From Axinella damicornis (Eukaryota > Porifera > Demospongiae > Axinellida > Axinellidae), in NCBI GenBank assembly GCA_963931865.1, contig OZ007510.1:10450993-10514992 (forward strand): DNA of 64,000 nucleotides, given 5' to 3'. The notes beneath the pieces were generated by a model. That model did not search any database and was not told the DNA's origin. It was given only the letters and a program-made list of their open reading frames with translations. Position 1 is the stretch's first letter. Each line of letters starts with the position of its first letter. Shown here one piece after another: positions 59,801 to 64,000 of this stretch. The position numbers were made by a program, and so were the translations under genes.

Positions 59801-62800
59801 ACCTGGCTCTACCTCTGCTCTACCTGGCTCTACCTCTGCTCTACCTGGCTCTACCTCTGCTCTACCTCTGCTCTACCTGGCTCTACCTCTGCTCTACCTC
59901 TGCTCTACCTGGCTCTACCTCTGCTCTACCTGGCTCTACCTCTGCTCTACCTGGCTCTACCTCTGCTCTACCTCTGCTCTACCTGGCTCTACCTCTGCTC
60001 TACCTGGCTCTACCTCTGCTCTACCTGGCTCTACCTCTGCTCTACCTCTGCTCTACCTGGCTCTACCTCTGCTCTACCTCTGCTCTACCTGGCTCTACCT
60101 CTGCTCTACCTGGCTCTACCTCTGCTCTACCTCTGCTCTACCTGGCTCTACCTCTGCTCTACCTCTGCTCTACCTGGCTCTACCTCTGCTCTACCTGGCT
60201 CTACCTCTGCTCTACCTCTGCTCTACCTGGCTCTACCTCTGCTCTACCTGGCTCTACCTCTGCTCTACCTGGCTCTACCTCTGCTCTACCTCTGCTCTAC
60301 CTGGCTCTACCTCTGCTCTACCTCTGCTCTACCTGGCTCTACCACTGCTCTACCTGGCTCTACCTCTGCTCTACCTCTGCTCTACCTGGCTCTACCTCTG
60401 CTCTACCTCTGCTCTACCTGGCTCTACCTCTGCTCTACCTCTGCTCTACCTGGCTCTACCTCTGCTCTACCTGGCTCTACCTCTGCTCTACCTCTGCTCT
60501 ACCTGGCTCTACCTCTGCTCTACCTCTGCTCTACCTGGCTCTACCTCTGCTCTACCTCTGCTCTACTTGGCTCTACCTCTGCTCTACCTGGCTCTACCAC
60601 TGCTCTACCTCTGCTCTACCTGGCTCTACCTCTGCTCTACCTGGCTCTACCTCTGCTCTACCTGGCTCTACCTATGCTCTACCTGGCTCTACCTCTGCTC
60701 TACCTGGCTCTACCTCTGCTCTACCTCTGCTCTACCTCTGCTCTACCTGGCTCTACCTCTGCTCTACCTCTGCTCTACCTGTCTCTACCTCTGCTCTACC
60801 TGGCTCTACCTCTGCTCTACCTGGCTCTACCTCTGCTCTACCTCTGCTCTACCGGGCTCTACCTCTGCTCTACCTGGCTCTACCTCTGCTCTACCTGGCT
60901 CTACCTCTGCTCTACCTCTGCTCTGCCTGGCTCCACCTCTGCTCTACCTCTGCTCTACCTGGCTCTACCTCTGCTCTACCTGGCTCTACCTCTGCTCTAC
61001 CTTGCTCTACCTCTGCTCTACCTCTGCTCTACCTGGCTCTACCTCTGCTCTACCTGGCTCTACCTCTGCTCTACCTGGCTCTACCTCTGCTCTACCTCTG
61101 CTCTACCTGGCTCTACCTCTGCTCTACCTGGCTCTACCTCTGCTCTACCTGGCTCTACCTCTGCTCTACCTCTGCTCTGCCTGGCTCTACCTCTGCTCTA
61201 CCTCTGCTCTACCTGGCTCTACCTCTGCTCTACCTGGCTCTACCTCTGCTCTACCTTGCTCTACCTCTGCTCTACCTGGCTCTACCTCTGCTCTACCTGG
61301 CTATACCTCTGCTCTACCTGGCTCTACCTCTGCTCTACCTCTGCTCTACCTGGCTCTACCTCTGCTCTACCTGGCTCTACCTCTGCTCTACCTCTGCTCT
61401 ACCTGGCTATATCTCTGCTCTACCTGGCTCTACCTCTGCTCTACCTGGCTCTACCTCTGCTCTACCTCTGCTCTACCTGGCTCTACCTCTGCTCTACCTG
61501 GCTCTACCTCTGCTCTACCTGGCTCTACCTCTGCTCTACCTCTGCTCTACCTGGCTCTACCTCTGCTCTACCTCTGCTCTACCTGGCTCTACCTCTGCTC
61601 TACCTCTGCTCTACCTTGCTCTACCTCTGCTCTACCTCTGCTCTACCTGGCTCTACCTCTGCTCTACTTGGCTCTACCTCTGCTCTACCTCTGCTCTACC
61701 TGGCTCTACCTCTGCTCTACCTCTGCTCTACCTGGCTCTACCTCTGCTCTACCTGGCTCTACCTCTGCTCTACCTGGCTCTACCTCTGCTCTACCTGGCT
61801 CTACCTCTGCTCTACCTCTGCTCTACCTGGCTCTACCTCTGCTCTACCTCTGCTCTACCTGGCTCTACCTCTGCTCTACCTGGCTCTACCTCTGCTCTAC
61901 CTTGCTCTACCTCTGCTCTACCTCTGCTCTACCTGGCTCTACCTCTGCTCTACCTGGCTCTACCTCTGCTCTACCTCTGCTCTACCTGGCTCTACCTCTG
62001 CTCTACCTCTGCTCTACCTGGCTCTACCTCTGCTCTACCTGGCTCTACCTCTGCTCTACCTGGCTCTACCTCTGCTCTACCTGGCTCTACCTCTGCTCTA
62101 CCTCTGCTCTACCTGGCTCTACCTCTGCTCTACCTGGCTCTACCTCTGCTCTACCTCTGCTCTACCTGGCTCTACCTCTGCTCTACCTGGCTCTACCTCT
62201 GCTCTACCTGGCTCTACCTCTGCTCTACCTCTGCTCTACCTGGCTCTACCTCTGCTCTACCTCTGCTCTGCCTGGCTCTACCTCTGCTCTACCTGGCTCT
62301 ACCTCTGCTCTACCTGGCTCTACCTCTGCTCTACCTGGCTCTACCTCTGCTCTACCTCTGCTCTACCTGGCTCTACTTCTGCTCTACCTCTGTTCTACCT
62401 GGCTCTACCTCTGCTCTACCTCTGCTCTACCTGGCTCTACCTCTGCTCTACCTCTACTCTACCTGGCTCTACCTCTGCTCTACCTGGCTCTACCTCTGCT
62501 CTACCTGGCTCTACCTCTGCTCTACCTCTGCTCTTCCTGGCTCTACCTCTGCTCTACCTCTGCTCTACCTGGCTCTACCTCTGCTCTACCTGGCTCTACC
62601 TCTGCTCTACCTGGCTCTACCTCTGCTCTACCTCTGCTCTACCTGGCTCTACCTCTGCTCTACCTGGCTCTACCTCTGCTCTACCTCTGCTCTACCTGGC
62701 TCTACCTCTGCTCTACCTCTGCTCTGCCTGGCTCTACCTCTGCTCTACCTGGCTCTACCTCTGCTCTACCTGGCTCTACCTCTGCTCTACCTCTGCTCTA

Positions 62801-64000
62801 CCTGGCTCTACCTCTGCTCTACCTGGCTCTACCTCTGCTCTACCTGGCTCTACCTCTGCTCTACCTCTGCTCTACCTGGCTCTACCTCTGCTCTACCTCT
62901 GCTCTACCTGGCTCTACCTCTGCTCTACCTGGCTCTACCTCTGCTCTACCTCTGCTCTACCTGGCTCTACCTCTGCTCTACCTGGCTCTACCTCTGCTCT
63001 ACCTGGCTCTACCTCTGCTCTACCTCTGCTCTACCTGGCTCTACCTCTGCTCTACCTGGCTCTACCTCTGCTCTACCTCTGCTCTACCTGGCTCTACCTC
63101 TGCTCTACCTCTGCTCTACCTGGCTCTACCTCTGCTCTACCTCTGCTCTACTTGGCTCTACCTCTGCTCTACCTGGCTCTACCACTGCTCTACCTCTGCT
63201 CTACCTGGCTCTACCTCTGCTCTACCTGGCTCTACCTCTGCTCTACCTGGCTCTACCTATGCTCTACCTGGCTCTACCTCTGCTCTACCTGGCTCTACCT
63301 CTGCTCTACCTCTGCTCTACCTCTGCTCTACCTGGCTCTACCTCTGCTCTACCTCTGCTCTACCTGGCTCTACCTCTGCTCTACCTGGCTCTACCTCTGC
63401 TCTACCTGGCTCTACCTCTGCTCTACCTGGCTCTACCTCTGCTCTACCTCTGCTCTACCTGGCTCTACCTCTGTTCTACCTGGCTCTACCTCTGCTCTAC
63501 CTGGCTCTACCTCTGCTCTACCTCTGCTCTACCTGGCTCTACCTCTGCTCTACCTCTGCTCTACCTGGCTCTACCTCTGCTCTACCTGGCTCTACCTCTG
63601 CTCTACCTGGCTCTACCTCTGCTCTACCTCTGCTCTACCTGGCTCTAGCTCTGCTCTACCTGGCTCTACCTCTGCTCTACCTGGCTCTACCTCTGCTCTA
63701 CCTCTGCTCTACCTGGCTCTACCTCTGCTCTACCTCTGCTCTACCTGGCTCTACCTCTGCTCTACCTGGCTCTACCTCTGCTCTACCTCTGCTCTACCTG
63801 GCTCTACCTCTGCTCTACCTCTGCTCTACCTGGCTCTACCTCTGCTCTACCTGGCTCTACCTCTGCTCTACCTCTGCTCTACCTGGCTCTACCTCTGCTC
63901 TACCTGGCTCTACCTCTGCTCTACCTGGCTCTACCTCTGCTCTACCTCTGCTCTACCTGGCTCTACCTCTGCTCTACCTCTGCTCTACCTGGCTCTACCT
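44801..64000 (+). repeat. Two-word satellite array B, at least 19.2 kb, runs off the window
   Basis: Built from the same 11-mer and 10-mer words as array A, but with a different set of variants (CCTGGGTC, CTCTTCC, CTCTGCC, GGCTGTACC, CTCGACC, TACCGTCTTGC). It therefore has its own history after the junction. Higher-order repeats are visible. TACCTAGCTCTACCTCTACC occurs at 53226 and 56307 and the CTCGACC marker at 51424 and 54505, both 3081 bp apart; slightly upstream markers are 2964 bp apart. No terminal sequence is seen. The 2815-, 891-, 672-, 398- and 383-codon frames inside it are satellite artefacts. Confidence 0.97.

Noticed and set aside
44670..63648. Long reading frames across array B (672 to 2815 codons)
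   Set aside because: Same stop-free satellite; frames overlap each other and end only at point mutations.

Overview
The window looks like nuclear DNA of an invertebrate animal. It has spliced genes with GT-AG introns, a RING/B-box/coiled-coil/filamin/NHL protein, a secreted jacalin-like lectin, CA and poly-C microsatellites, small foldback elements and Helitron-like insertions. A sponge is my best guess, from the mix of TRIM-NHL, jacalin-type lectin and STPR-repeat ORF, but the species cannot be fixed from sequence alone.

Layout. (1) 1-6240 and 36478-44800 are two copies (A and B) of one segment. Each ends at exactly the same junction with a huge satellite. Each carries a minus-strand, at least 11-exon gene for a PTB-like domain protein with an 8-residue VNTR exon. 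(2) 6241-23687 (17.4 kb, complete) and 44801-64000 (at least 19.2 kb, runs off the window) are satellite arrays. They are built from only two words: an 11-mer (CTCTACCTCTG, word A) and a 10-mer (CTCTACCTGG, word B). B is followed by A, and runs of one, two or rarely three A words are closed by a single B. The arrays have kilobase-scale higher-order repeats. Their giant open frames are artefacts of a stop-free repeat. (3) 23688-36477 separates the two: a 35-bp palindromic insertion, one candidate orphan exon, a TA-flanked MITE, the intronless TRIM-NHL gene, a perfect 104-bp direct repeat, a 0.8-1 kb tandem array with CA tracts, and a two-exon jacalin-like lectin gene with a TATA box.

Comparing copies A and B gives natural before/after pairs. 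A 54-bp palindrome with a 9-bp target duplication, a 2.5-kb nested Helitron-like insertion 74 bp upstream of a start codon, and a 479-bp foldback are each present in one copy and absent from the other. The VNTR exon has 9 full units in A and 5 in B, in frame. The two copies are nearly identical next to the satellite and more diverged away from it. They could be a real tandem duplication, or two haplotypes placed in tandem by the assembler; the window alone cannot separate these.

The genes show no operon-like relation. The main interest is the two-word satellite, the three 9-bp-TSD palindromes, and the nested Helitron-like insertion.
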